Shown piece by piece: positions 1-10,739 of a stretch of 64,000 nucleotides of DNA. A model generated the notes under the pieces. The model was not told the DNA's origin, searched no databases, and saw only the letters and a list, made by a program, of their open reading frames with translations. Within the stretch, counting starts at the first letter, position 1; every line of letters starts with the position of its first letter. Position numbers and translations under genes: made by a program. Source of the stretch: Chlorops oryzae. Its lineage: Eukaryota > Arthropoda > Insecta > Diptera > Chloropidae. The stretch lies in contig CM035807.1 of the NCBI GenBank assembly GCA_020466095.1, positions 53,596,752 to 53,660,751 on the forward strand, in the 5' to 3' direction.

Positions 1-191
1 AAAAGAAATATTGGAATTTTAAGATAAAAAGTCGTAGAATAGCATGGGAAACAACAACAATGCCGCTCTCTCTTTTATGTATTTCGTCATTTTCGCTCTC
101 TGAGAGAATGCTTCAAAATAGCGGTACCCGAAGTGGCGCTATCTTCTTTTCTTGTATCATGGTCAATCATTTGTGAAATTATAATTTTTCA

Positions 192-400
192 GATCGGGCA
201 TTTTGTTTTTTTAAATTTGACACCAGATTTGAAATCAGCGACCCCAAAAACTCCCTTGTGATAAAGTTTTTTGGAAAAATATCTGTTTTTAAAAAATTTG
301 GCTGCCATTTGGATCGGCCATTTTGCTATTTTGAAAATCGTATACTAGAATTGAAATTAGCGAACCCAAAAACCCCCTTATCGAAAAAATCATTCTTATT
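192..400. repeat. two diverged copies of a ~120-bp repeat
   Basis: GATCGG followed by CATTTTG starts at 192 and again at 312. Each copy runs on to a phrase like AATCAGCGACCCCAAAAAC. The copies are clearly diverged. A related fragment lies near 1681. Family not recognised. Confidence 0.55.
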
Positions 401-902
401 AGAAAATTTTTTTTAATTTTTGAGGTTTTTTTTGGGATTTTCACCCATAGCGCAAACGGTTGCTTTGTAGCAACTTTCTTTCAGTTTTTTCATTAATCGA
501 TTTATGTTATAGAAATTCAAATATTCAAGATCTCCATGCTTAGAAAAATATCTTTCAAATTCTGACTCCCGATTTCGGTACTCGGAAACTTTTGTACCCG
601 GTTCTAGAAAGTTTGTTGCTTTAAAAAGAAGCTTCCAATTCCACACTGTCTTTTGACATGCCTAAAGTCCGCACAAAATCGCTTAAGACAGGTGGTGAAG
701 CCAGAATAAGGAGAAGTTTTTAGTATTTTCATCATTGTCTCATTCGTCATTGGAACAATTGCGATCTGGGTAACATTCGTCATTCCTTGATTTCGTTAAG
801 TTCAATTACGATCGGATTTTCGAAAACAGTTTCTTTATTGTCCTTGTCATATAAAATTGGAACCTTTACTGAAGACACTGTCTAATAGACAATGTTCTGT
901 CT

Positions 903-1008
903 TAAGTTTAGATCTTAGTTACACTGTTCGAAAAAAACAGTATTTTTTACTGTTTTAAGTTTAGATCTTAGTTACACTGTTCGAAAAAAACAGTCTTTTT
1001 TACTGTCA
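903..1008. repeat. tandem duplication, 53-bp unit, two copies
   Basis: The unit beginning TAAGTTTAGATCTTAG and ending near TTTTTTACTGT occurs at 903 and again at 956, nearly identical. Each unit contains ACTG...CAGT half-sites around an A-run, so each can form a small hairpin. Confidence 0.8.
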
Positions 1009-2439
1009 GGTTGATTCCATTCTGATGGACATCTATTTTTAATTGCCTCCTTTACTTTTTTCAAACGATTTTATATTTATCTCAAAGCATTACTTTATAT
1101 GTTGGGAACATAATGTTTTTTAACAAAATCCAATTTAAAAATTTCCTTGTATGCGACTTCAATGTCATCATCTATGGGCTTTCTCAATTGGGTCACTTCA
1201 TTTTTGCAGCAAACTTAACAAACCACATTTTGCTCGCTATCACACTTGTGAGAAAAAGTGTTTTTTTTTTATATCTTGTTGCATGGTAGTCCAAACTAGC
1301 CAAGTCACCAACTTATGAAGAGCTGCGGTCACATGATAGCGACACCTGCGGGCCTCCTCCGCACCCTGACCAGCCGCCGATACTGGGCTTCCCAGTCCCA
1401 GCATCGTAACACGTTTTTTGCGTGTGTTTGCCATGATGGCGCGAACACCTTACTTAAGGGATTTTTCCGGATAATGGAATATCTCAGTTAGCCACCGTCA
1501 GCGCGTGGAGGATCCATGGATGCAGACACAAGTACAATCACATATTAATCGCAAAAATATATAGTAGAAGTAATCAGATACCCAGATCAAAACAAAACAA
1601 TTTTTCTACGATATTAGATTTCAAAAACTCGAGTTTTTTTAGGTTATGGCAAACTCCTGACCCGAAGGCGTAAAACAGGCATCGGATTTAGAATCAGCGA
1701 CCCCGAAGACATATGATAGAGGTAGTGAGATACCCAGATCAAGTATTTAAAGCAATTGAGTAGTTTGCTGTTAAAATTAGCAGATGATTTAAGAGCTTTT
1801 CGGTTCCTCCTATTTTTTGTATACGATAGAAAAAATCGATTAAAAAAAGTTTCCATATTTCGATTAAGTTCTCTATGAAAATTTAAATTTGTACAGTAAG
1901 TAGTCCTCGATCATATCCAAAAAAAAAAAAAATGGAAGTGCAAGGACCTCACAGTTAGACTCCGTCGAGGACCACCGTGCCCCTTTATCGAAAAGCAGAG
2001 TTAATTTATAATTTTTAACTCGTCCACAATGAAAGCCTATATACGAGGATGCATCATCTGATGGACATTCCTAACCTATGGTTTTAGATCGTTGTACTGT
2101 CAAGGTACTTTTGTTTTGAGTTTTCAAGTAGGTTTTTCTTTCTAATTGACTCTGACCGACTCATTTCCTATTGAATAGCAATTCCATTATTTTTTTTCAT
2201 AAAGAAAAGGGTTTTAACAGTTATTTCTGTGGACGTTGAAGCTTGCTTAGCCCAACCAATGTGCTTTTAATCTTAATCTGCTCATTGTTTCCAAGTGGCT
2301 AAATTTTATTAGTTTTACTAGTCGAATCATCCACTAAAATTCTATTTGTGCTTTTTCTAATATTTTTTAATTCCTTTCCTCTACGTTCCTTTTTCTGCCG
2401 CCACTAGGTACTTGAATTGGCCGCCCTTTAAGTAATCTA

Positions 2440-2595
2440 TTATTGGCTTTTCGGTCTTATGGCCTTGATCGGGTCGTGTTTAGTGTTCCTGGCTCTGGGT
2501 GCGTGTTGACCGGCAATTTGGTGAAATATACTTAAGGCCCCCTTGACCATTTTCTGGCACGCTTTGACAGTCGTCAAACCTGGCTCGTGCTCCAT
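2440..2595 (-). CDS. short unrecognised ORF in a GC-richer island
   Basis: A 51-codon frame (ATG at 2595, TAA ending at 2440) lies in an island, about 2400-2650, that is clearly richer in GC than its surroundings. The predicted peptide is basic and polar (starts MEHEPGLTTVKAC). The composition suggests former coding sequence, possibly a transposon remnant, but I recognise no family. Low confidence that it is a gene. Confidence 0.2.
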   Translation of the reverse strand: MEHEPGLTTVKACQKMVKGALSIFHQIAGQHAPRARNTKHDPIKAIRPKSQ

Positions 2596-5130
2596 TGTGG
2601 TACGTGTTCCGGCTGGGGTTTAGAATTTGACCACGATTCTCTTTTTAACGATTGTGTGATCAAAAATAAGTCGCTTTCAGACTAGAAAAGTTTTTAACTA
2701 TATGCCCGCGAATACGACATATCGGGCAATACACTTTTCGTAACTTTACTAGAAAATTTTCGGTTCAATAGCCTTGTTTTTTTAAAAAGTGCAACATAAT
2801 ATCTGGCGTTAATATTACCCGTATTTCATTCTTCTTTCCTGTCCGGAACAGCTAAATTTTTTGCAACAAATTTTCTCCTTCAAATAATCAATTTTTGCTT
2901 TTTTCTGCGATCCTTGTTCTACTTTTTTTAAAAAACGTCTTTTTGGCCTGCCCAAAACTTTCCTTTCAATCAAAGTTCGGTTAGTTTATCGTTTTTTATT
3001 TTCGTTCTTCCAAGGATGTGTCTGGTCATGCTAGTGCTTTCTTTTTTTTCTTGTTTCTGTGCTTTCACAATGAATTGCTAAGCTGTAATTTTGTTATTCT
3101 TTTTCAAAAACTTTACTCTTTTTATCACTTGCATTTTCTCTTATTTGTTAAAGTAATTTGTCGAATATATTTTCTTGAGTTCAACCTTCTATTTCACTGC
3201 GAACTGAATTTAAAAATTACCTTTTCTTATGTACCAATTCTTTGAGTTCCCACACTTACCTTAACGAGTGGTAGTTAAAAATACATAAATGGTTACTTAT
3301 TACTGTAAATTTTCTATAATTGTGTTACTTCCTTCCTTTTGAATTCCAATAAATCAGTGTTATTTTAATGTAATTAAAATTGTGCTTTTGATAGTTTAAC
3401 TTTATACCTAATGCAGCGGCTTTGATAAATTAGAAGGTTTTTTGAGTAATCACTTATGTATTAATAATAATTTTTCGCAACGACAGGGACGTTTTACTTC
3501 ACACTAAGCACGCACCAAAATCCACTTAAAGATTTATTCGCCAAGGCTTATTTACAGGGGTGGGCACGCGAGCACGAAACGAGCAAATGAGAGCGAAAAT
3601 TCGTACTCGCGTGTACAGATATAAAGAGCGCACTCGCAACGAGCTCAGTTGTTGTTAAGAAGCGAATGAAGGAAGACGTTTGTCGAGTGATTTATGCGAA
3701 TTGATTTTCGGAATATTTTTACGAAATATTATACCTCGAGTGCCATACACTGTGCAGATTAAAGCATACGAAATTTTAAATTTTTCCATCTTTTTCAAAA
3801 CAATGTTTTTTCGACTATTTTTCATTAATAGTATTAGTTTTATTAATAATAGTTTTGGGCGTATAACGCATTTTTAGGCTTAAAAACTCTTTTTTATATT
3901 ATATTTTTGCATATTTTTCTCTTTTTTAGGATTAAGCCAGCTTCGATTTTGATGAACTTATCAATTCCTTGAAATAAGGTTTTTTATTCAAAAATTTCAA
4001 TTTTACTTTTTTAATTTTAACATAATTTAGTTCTATTTTAAATATTTCACTGATACTGAAAAATGAACCACTATAATTCTTTCAGTGCAAAGCAGAGAGC
4101 TTTGTGAATTTAGTTTAGCATGAATGCTTCTGAAGGTAAGACCTTTGTCGCTCGTCTTTGCCAAATGAAGAGCGAATTTGTATTTTATGAAGTTGTTGCA
4201 CCACTACATGTTAATGAGCTTGGGTTTGCTTATGCATTGCGCCCAGCCCTGCTTATTCACTTTGGAAACAGGCAGACTTATGCGCGCTATAAATATACCA
4301 ATGTCGTTGCTAACGGTTTTTCTTATGATGCTATCTACAACAGGGGCTGTTTCAATGTTTTATTCATAGCACCCGTTACGTTAGTTGGCAACCCTGTCTT
4401 CGAACTTTGAAATTTTAAGCGCTCGTCCGATCGGAGCTTAAAAGTTCGAAACTAAAATTACAAAAATAAATTTATATTTGCATCTGCGTCTTGTGCGACT
4501 CTACTCGAGCCCCCCATTCTGAGGACATGAGGATTTCCAGCCCGGTTGGGTGAGACGTTATTTTTCCAAGACGAAAGTAGTTTTTATTCCGAAAACCAAC
4601 TTTCTCTATTCTCTTGTCATTTCTTTCATCTTTTTTCTCATTACTTCGTTGTTATTTTGCTAAAGTTGCTCAAAACAGATTTCTAGCTTTTACACAAACC
4701 ATTATAAAAGCTTTAAGCTTTGGCTTATAAAATCCAAGGGTCAGACTTAAGCCTATGCTAAAATTGTTCGTGGAAACACAGCTTATGCAACGTGATAATC
4801 AAAAGTTTCAACCCGAGAGAATGCATTTCTTTAGTGGCACTAACGCCAGAAATTCAGCGCCAGAGTTACCACACTCGATTAACAACATTCCCCTGCTCAA
4901 ACACTTTACACCCATACTTCAACTAATAACATTGAAAACTCAACAACATAAACTGTGCTTTCTGGTTATGGCGGTGCAAAAGCTCCTGCTAATAGTGCAA
5001 GTGATCCATCAGGGCAGACAGGTATGGATCGGTACATTAAAATTAAAAGGAAGCCTAGCCCACAGAAGTCAAATATGGGATAAGCAAAAATAAATAGTAT
5101 TTGATATGACACTAACCCATCAAATGCTTT
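2596..5130. other. no clear gene; possible decayed hAT-like element
   Basis: At 3557 the sequence CAGGGGTGGGCA resembles a hAT terminal repeat. About 60 bp inside is a TATA-like AGATATAAAGAG followed by an initiator-like TCAGTTG. At 4120 an ATG opens a short frame that meets a good splice-donor consensus (AAG|GTAAGA) within seven codons. A later basic stretch near 5010-5070 reads MDRYIKIKRK. This would fit a decayed hAT gene, but no transposase core or matching opposite terminus was found. The LTR element at 5135 is inserted at the right edge. Confidence 0.25.
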
Positions 5131-5134
5131 AACT
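5131..5134. repeat. target-site duplication AACT, left copy
   Basis: AACT directly precedes the TG of the left LTR and recurs at 10861-10864 directly after the right LTR. A 4-bp duplication is usual for Ty3/gypsy-type integrases. Confidence 0.85.
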
Positions 5135-5472
5135 TGTAACGATCTTTTTTTTTCTGCCGGGGTATGTCTCAGTTTAACCAGGGTTCGTTACAAGAAATTT
5201 TCTTCGTAGATGATGAACAGTAGACGCGGTAGCTCTGCTGTAGATTTCGTGCTTTTATTAATCTTCTTAAATTCTATACATTTCTTTTCCTTACAATACT
5301 AAACAATTCTTTAACATAATAAAATAATGAAATATGCTGTTGAGGGTTAATTTCTTCTCCTCGGACGGTATAGGCGAAGTCAGCGGGCTGTGGTGCGCGG
5401 TGAATCCTTCGTGTTCCTAGTCCAGCGGAAAACTCGTAACTCGATCGAGGAGGTGTTGCTTCTCGTGTCTCG

Positions 5473-5740
5473 CTTGATTAGGCGGTATAATTCGAGCCTG
5501 AGTCAATTAAATGATGAATACGGTAGCTGGGTCGATTAGGCGGTAATGCTTGTGCCTAAGTCAGTTAAACGGCGAGTCTTGTCTTGGGTACTTTAGGCGA
5601 TACAACTGTTGCCTAGGTCAATAAAACGGTGAGTTCTCGTAGCTCGGTAGATTAGGCGGTAAAACTTGAGCCTAGGTCATTTAAACGATGAGTCTTGCGT
5701 CCAGTTCAATTAGGCGGTATAACTCGTGCCTAAGTTAATC
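5473..5740. repeat. minisatellite I in 3' LTR (~58-bp unit, five degenerate copies)
   Basis: TTAGGCGGTA or close variants recur about every 55-60 bp (near 5478, 5537, 5595, 5650, 5710). Each is followed by GCCTAAGTCA- or GCCTAGGTCA-like sequence and AAACGGTGAGT-like ends. The same five copies are in the 5' LTR (about 9010-9280). Confidence 0.8.
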
Positions 5741-5804
5741 AACGTGTCTCAGTCAAGGGAGCGTCGTGGCTAATGTCCCGTCGACTTAGCGTCACGGGCG
5801 TATC

Positions 5805-6270
5805 GGGGTAACTTGTACAATAGGCGCAACTGCATTCCAGCTCGAAGCGACTATGTCAAAGCTAGTACTGGGGCGCCGTTATTCAATAGCACGACTGCGT
5901 TTCAGCACGGGGCGCTATTGTCTAACAGAATCCCAGGGCGAGGGCAGCGAAATGTCTAGGCGGGACCTGGGGTAACTTTTACAAAGGCGCAACTGCGTTC
6001 CAGCTCGAAGCGACTATGTCAAAGCTAGTACTGGGGCACAGTTATTCAATAGCACGACTGCGTTTCAGCACGGGGCGCTATTGTCTAACAGAATCCCAGG
6101 GCGAGGGCAGCAAAATTTCTAGGCGGGACCTGGGGTAACTTTTACAAAGGCGCAACTGCATTCCAGCTCGAAGCGACTATGTCAAAGCTAGTACTGGGGC
6201 ACAGTTACTCAATAGCACGACTGCGTTTCAGCACGGGGCGCTATTGTCTAACTGAATCCCAGGGCAAGGG
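5805..6270. repeat. minisatellite II in 3' LTR (~163-bp unit, three copies)
   Basis: GGGGTAACTT starts units at 5805, 5969 and 6132 (spacings 164 and 163). The 5' LTR has the same three units at 9342, 9506 and 9669. Units contain GCACGACTGCGTTTCAGCAC and TCTAACAGAATCCCAGGGC. Confidence 0.85.
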
Positions 6271-6553
6271 CAGAAATCAATAGGAGCGACTGCGTTGCAG
6301 CTCGAAGCTACTATTGCTTTAGAAAATTACTATGCGAGAACAGATCAATAGGAGCGACTGCGTTGCAGCTCGAAGCTACTTGGTGTAGCGAGTATTCGGT
6401 ATTCGCTCAGCTGACGGCGATCGTGTAACCGTTTGGGCTCCTAATGCCACATGGTGTTTTGTTTGATTGATCGCCTTGGCTCCTAATAGGATTTACTTGA
6501 TTGGTTTTTTTTTTTCTTCGCTTTTGAAATTTCTTATTTACATTTTTTTTTCT

Positions 6554-6584
<31 letters not shown>

Positions 6585-6706
6585 GTCGTAAATGAACAAA
6601 GTAATAAAATAAAACAAGCCTCTAAGAAAAAAATAAATTCAGTTCAAACTTAAACTATTGGATTTTGCTAGAAGCAAATTTGTCGCTAAAAATTTGCTTC
6701 GTTGCA

Positions 6707-6722
6707 TTCCCCCCCTACTTTG
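6707..6722 (-). promoter_or_regulatory. polypurine tract
   Basis: On the minus strand AAAGTAGGGGGGGAA ends exactly at the start of the 3' LTR (TGCAAC). This is the expected plus-strand primer of an LTR retrotransposon. ORF2 stops about 8 bp before it, so there is almost no 3' untranslated space in the internal region. Confidence 0.85.
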
Positions 6723-7392
6723 GGTTAAATGGGAAATGGCTGACCGTGCCATCGCGGGTGATGATGATCTTGAATGCCCTCCCATCAATGTCTCGGATGG
6801 CCTGGCGTCGCTGGTTCGGCCGTCGCTTGATGGTTGCTGCCACGTTTTTTTTTTTGCTTTCCAGGTCCCCCTTCGGCTGGTCCCTCTCCTCCAGCTCCGG
6901 AAACTCTCCGTCCAGACTCAGGACATCTTCGTCCCTTACCTGGGGTGGTTTGGTCTTCGTAGTCACCAGTTTGGGGCGCGAGTGCTTCCTGGTGCACGCC
7001 TCCAGGCCGGGAGCGCTTGCGAATGGCCTCTTCCTAGTGGTCGTCTTTAGTGCCCGTTGCTCCCCTTCGCTCTCGTCCGAGTCCGAGCCGAAAATGTAGG
7101 CTTTTAAAGCTCGGTCGCCGAGCCCCTTGAGAGCTTCTGGAAGCTCTGGGGATGCTGAAGCTTTCTGTGGTTCTGGTGGAGCGCGCGGGGGCGCTGGTGG
7201 AGCTTGCGGTGGCTCTGGGGGTGCCTTACGTGTTTTACGTGGAAAATTATTTAAAAATTTTATTTCCCGACGCTCGGCCTTTATTTCTTCCATTCTTTTA
7301 AGGAAGTTTTCGCGGGCGACCGCATACTTTTCCGGCTGGTTCGTCTGTTGTGCTCGAGACATGATGATCGAGTGTGTATGGTATTGTTGCAA
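6715..7392 (-). CDS. ORF2 of the Gag-only LTR element, function unknown
   Basis: 225 codons; a second ATG at codon 11 (MSRAQQ) may be the real start. It lies 33 bp after the Gag stop in a different frame and ends next to the polypurine tract. I recognise no enzyme. In order: a basic, helical N-terminus (about 12-45); a proline-rich block with PPEPPQAPPAPPRAPPEP (about 53-72); an acidic SDSDESEGEQ patch (about 100); basic KTTTRKRP and KRRPNQRRQ segments; and a short C-terminal unit containing DGRAFKIIITRDG. The alternating acidic and basic low-complexity make-up suggests a nucleic-acid or protein-binding accessory factor. It could instead be the surviving tail of a pol polyprotein after deletion of its enzymes. 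Absence of stops argues that it is, or recently was, under selection. Confidence 0.7.
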   Translation of the reverse strand: MQQYHTHSIIMSRAQQTNQPEKYAVARENFLKRMEEIKAERREIKFLNNFPRKTRKAPPEPPQAPPAPPRAPPEPQKASASPELPEALKGLGDRALKAYIFGSDSDESEGEQRALKTTTRKRPFASAPGLEACTRKHSRPKLVTTKTKPPQVRDEDVLSLDGEFPELEERDQPKGDLESKKKNVAATIKRRPNQRRQAIRDIDGRAFKIIITRDGTVSHFPFNPK

Positions 7393-7424
7393 GGCATGAC
7401 GTTTGGAGTCTCTCCCCGGCCTTG

Positions 7425-8588
7425 CTACTGTGGAGCTCCTTGGTCGTTTCCCTGTTTCTTTCTGCAGCAGTCAATTGTTCTCACGATCTCTTTCCCACAG
7501 TCCCAGCAAAACAATTTGCGCGGGTTCTTGCAGTCTCTCCAGAGGTGGCCTTTTCCACTGCAACGATAACAGATAGTCTCTGATGAAGGTTTGGTTGCGG
7601 CCTGAAGCATCCGTGCTTCCTCGGTAGGTGGTTTACGTGGTGTGGGACGTGGGCTATGTGTAACTGAGCGGTCGTTGACTTCTTCCAGTTCACATGCTAA
7701 GGTAATAAGTTCGTTTAATGAATTGAAATCTCGGCGCTTTATATAGAGTTGGTATTCCTTCCTGCTGTTTCTCCATATCAAGTCTAGCTTCCTGTCTAAG
7801 GTAAGATTAGCATGCCGCATGAGGTCCTGTATGCTGGTGACGTATTCCTTGAAATTTTCTTGGTCGCCTTGCTTCTTAGATTTTATTTGGTCTTCCAATT
7901 CCTCGAAATAGCGATAGGGCAAAAAGAAAACTAATAATTCCGATTTGAATTCCTTCCAGGTGATCCAATCTTTCTTGTTGTTCCGATACCAGGACAGGGC
8001 GGTACTTCTAAATAACTCTGGCATTGTCTTTGGTAAAAAGTGGGTGGGTATGTCATATACATTGGCTAGCTCCTCAACCCGTTCTACGAAGTCTAGCACA
8101 CTGGTTCGTCCATCGAACCGAAAGGACCACTTGCGGACTTGATCTATAACGGCTGCATACGATTTAGTAGGTGGCACGGCGGGGGCAGGAGGTAGATGTA
8201 TTGGCTCGAACAGTGTGGGCCTCGCATCATTTCTAGTACTCTGGGGCTCGGGGTTAATAGGCTCTGTTGGTATCGTAGCCTTTGGCTGACTCTTTGCAGG
8301 AAATTCGAGGCGTATGTCTTTCGTTGGTCCAGTTTGCTCCTTGGGAATGGTTCCCGTTGTCATGGCTGCGGCTTCGTCCCCCCTTGGATTAGGTGACGAT
8401 GACCTCACGTACTTTGTTTCCATTTCCTGCAGGGTTTTAACTATGACTGGATCCGTTCCGTGCTCGTTAGCGAAGTGTACAAGTCGCCTTCTAATTTCAT
8501 CAGCGACTCCTTGTGTATCCAAGCCAAAGTGCTGTAGGCATTCCAGGGCCTCGTCTTTGCGAAGTTTCAAAATCCATTTATTGTCCAT
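7425..8588 (-). CDS. gag: Gag polyprotein with SAP-like N-terminus and zinc knuckle
   Basis: 387 codons, intact. Residues about 8-42 (LRKDEALECLQHFGLD then a basic RRRL) fit a SAP-type helix-extension-helix, known to bind AT-rich DNA. Residues about 150-305 resemble the retrotransposon Gag capsid fold (WSFRFDG near 152, ALSWYRNNKKDW, then a helical segment). Near 340-355 is a CX2CX4HX4C knuckle (CYRCSGKGHLWRDC), followed by a second cysteine cluster CWDCGK...CC that lacks the histidine. The protein should form the particle and bind the element's RNA. The ATG at 8588 is the first in the leader downstream of the primer site, about 80 bp from the LTR. The domain order is that of insect Ty3/gypsy Gags. 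No frameshift to pol exists because pol is absent. Confidence 0.88.
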   Translation of the reverse strand: MDNKWILKLRKDEALECLQHFGLDTQGVADEIRRRLVHFANEHGTDPVIVKTLQEMETKYVRSSSPNPRGDEAAAMTTGTIPKEQTGPTKDIRLEFPAKSQPKATIPTEPINPEPQSTRNDARPTLFEPIHLPPAPAVPPTKSYAAVIDQVRKWSFRFDGRTSVLDFVERVEELANVYDIPTHFLPKTMPELFRSTALSWYRNNKKDWITWKEFKSELLVFFLPYRYFEELEDQIKSKKQGDQENFKEYVTSIQDLMRHANLTLDRKLDLIWRNSRKEYQLYIKRRDFNSLNELITLACELEEVNDRSVTHSPRPTPRKPPTEEARMLQAATKPSSETICYRCSGKGHLWRDCKNPRKLFCWDCGKEIVRTIDCCRKKQGNDQGAPQ

Positions 8589-8650
8589 GATGTTACGCTG
8601 TTATTTCCGTTTCTCGGCTGGTGTTTCCAGTACGTTGTATGTTGATCTAG

Positions 8651-8668
8651 GGTCCCTGCTCGGGCGCC
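8651..8668 (-). promoter_or_regulatory. primer-binding site, tRNA-Lys-like
   Basis: Minus strand reads TGGCGCCCGAGCAGGGAC two bases after the LTR end (…GTTACA AG). It matches the 3' end of tRNA-Lys at about 17 of 18 positions; from memory the canonical site has A in place of the G at position 11. Confidence 0.85.
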
Positions 8669-9811
8669 ACTTGTAACGATCTTTTTTTTTCTGCCGGGGT
8701 ATGTCTCAGTTTAACCAGGGTTCGTTACAAGAAATTTTCTTCGTAGATGATGAACAGTAGACGCGGTAGCTCTGCTGTAGATTTCGTGCTTTTATTAATC
8801 TTCTTAAATTCTATACATTTCTTTTCCTTACAATACTAAACAATTCTTTAACATAATAAAATAATGAAATATGCTGTTGAGGGTTAATTTCTTCTCCTCG
8901 GACGGTATAGGCGAAGTCAGCGGGCTGTGGTGCGCGGTGAATCCTTCGTGTTCCTAGTCCAGCGGAAAACTCGTAACTCGATCGAGGAGGTGTTGCTTCT
9001 CGTGTCTCGCTTGATTAGGCGGTATAATTCGAGCCTGAGTCAATTAAATGATGAATACGGTAGCTGGGTCGATTAGGCGGTAATGCTTGTGCCTAAGTCA
9101 GTTAAACGGCGAGTCCTGTCTTGGGTACTTTAGGCGATACAACTGTTGCCTAGGTCAATAAAACGGTGAGTTCTCGTAGCTCGGTAGATAAGGCGGTAAA
9201 ACTTGAGCCTAGGTCATTTAAACGATGAGTCTTGCGTCCAGTTCAATTAGGCGGTATAACTCGTGCCTAAGTTAATCAACGTGTCTCAGTCAAGGGAGCG
9301 TCGTGGCTAATGTCCCGTCGACTTAGCGTCACGGGCGTATCGGGGTAACTTGTACAATAGGCGCAACTGCATCCCAGCTCGAAGCGACTATGTCAAAGCT
9401 AGTACTGCGGCGCCGTTATTCAATAGCACGACTGCGTTTCAGCACGGGGCGCTATTGTCTAACAGAATCCCAGGGCGAGGGCAGCGAAATGTCTAGGCGG
9501 GACCTGGGGTAACTTTTACAAAGGCGCAACTGCGTTCCAGCTCGAAGCGACTATGTCAAAGCTAGTACTGGGGCACAGATATTCAATAGCACGACTGCGT
9601 TTCAGCACGGGGCGCTATTGTCTAACAGAATCCCAGGGCGAGGGCAGCGAAATTTCTAGGCGGGACCTGGGGTAACTTTTACAAAGGCGCAACTGCATTC
9701 CAGCTCGAAGCGACTATGTCAAAGCTAGTACTGGGGCACAGTTACTCAATAGCACGACTGCGTTTCAGCACGGGGCGCTATTGTCTAACTGAATCCCAGG
9801 GCAAGGGCAGA

Positions 9812-10430
9812 AATCAATAGGAGCGACTGCGTTGCAGCTCGAAGCTACTATTGATTTTAGAAAATTACTATGCGAGAACAGATCAATAGGAGCGACTGCG
9901 TTGCAGCTCGAAGCTACTATTGCTTTTAGAAAATTACTATGCGAGAACAGATCAATAGGAGCGACTGCGTTGCAGCTCGAAGCTACTATTGCTTTAGAAA
10001 ATTACTATGCGAGAACAGATCAATAGGAGCGACTGCGTTACAGCTCGAAGCTACTATTGCTTTAGAAAATTACTATGCGAGAACAGATCAATAGGAGCGA
10101 CTGCGTTGCAGCTCGAAGCTACTATTGCTTTAGAAAATTACTATGCGAGAACAGATCAATAGGAGCGACTGCGTTACAGCTCGAAGCTACTATTGCTTTA
10201 GAAAATTACTATGCGAGAACAGATCAATAGGAGCGACTGCGTTGCAGCTCGAAGCTACTATTGCTTTAGAAAATTACTATGCGAGAACAGATCAATAGGA
10301 GCGACTGCGTTGCAGCTCGAAGCTACTATTGCTTTCGAAAATAAAGTACTATGCAAGAACAAATCAATAGGAGCGACTGCGTTGCAGCTCGAAGCTACTA
10401 TTGATTTTAGAAAATTACTACCACGCGTGA
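9812..10430. repeat. minisatellite III in 5' LTR (68-bp unit, nine copies)
   Basis: ATCAATAGGAGCGACTGCGT starts units at about 9812, 9881, 9950, 10018, 10086, 10154, 10222, 10290 and 10362. Spacing is 68 bp apart from a few units with small insertions. Units are nearly identical. The 3' LTR keeps only about 1.5 copies (6272-6384). Open frames running through this array are artefacts of the repeat. Confidence 0.92.
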
Positions 10431-10497
10431 TCTTCTATGCGAAGTGCTTTGATCGACTGCTAGTCAGAAGATGATCAATCTTCGTCGATTGCTCTCC

Positions 10498-10504
10498 ATT
10501 TATA
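10498..10504 (-). promoter_or_regulatory. TATA box of the 5' LTR
   Basis: Minus strand reads GGCTATAAATGGAGAG. It lies just upstream of the 68-bp array in element orientation, where the U3/R boundary is expected. The matching segment is deleted from the 3' LTR. Confidence 0.7.
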
Positions 10505-10703
10505 GCCACCAGAGGGCTTAATGTTGCTATGTCTGCGATAGGTACTTGGTGTAGCGAGTATTCGGTATTCGCTCAGCTGACGGGGATCGTGTAACCGTTT
10601 GGGCTCCTAATGCCACATGGTGTTTTGTTTGATTGATCGCCTTGGCTCCTAATAGGATTTACTTGATTGGTTTGTTTTTCTTCGCTTTTGAAATTTCTTA
10701 TTT

Positions 10704-10739
<36 letters not shown>

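Larger units (their letters stand above)
1..2439. other. AT-rich DNA, no gene recognised
   Basis: I see no convincing coding region here. Short open frames lack recognisable motifs and are typical of AT-rich insect DNA. Two kinds of small repeat are present (annotated separately). A fragment near 1681 shares the phrase AATCAGCGACCCC with the diverged repeat at 192-400, so it is probably another piece of the same dispersed repeat. Confidence 0.6.
5135..6706 (-). repeat. 3' LTR of the Gag-only element (shortened)
   Basis: 1572 bp, against 2190 bp for the 5' LTR. It matches the 5' LTR from both ends. It keeps only about 1.5 of the nine 68-bp units and then jumps at CTACT|TGGTGTAG to the U3-proximal part. 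The jump removes about 120 further bases, including the TATA box seen in the 5' LTR. A TTTATT at 5254-5259 is an AATAAA poly(A) signal on the minus strand. Confidence 0.88.

Noticed and set aside
4120..4410. 96-codon plus-strand frame as a host gene
   Set aside because: It meets a splice-donor consensus after seven codons and has no recognisable motif; kept only as part of a possible decayed hAT element.
6658..7399. Plus-strand frames of 90-144 codons opposite ORF2
   Set aside because: Antisense shadows of the GC-richer ORF2; the minus frame has the coherent composition and position between Gag and the polypurine tract.
9832..10474. Open frames of 60-90 codons with repeated peptide units in the 5' LTR
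   Set aside because: They are produced by the 68-bp minisatellite (period not a multiple of three, frame kept only by indels) and lie antisense to the element's ORFs.
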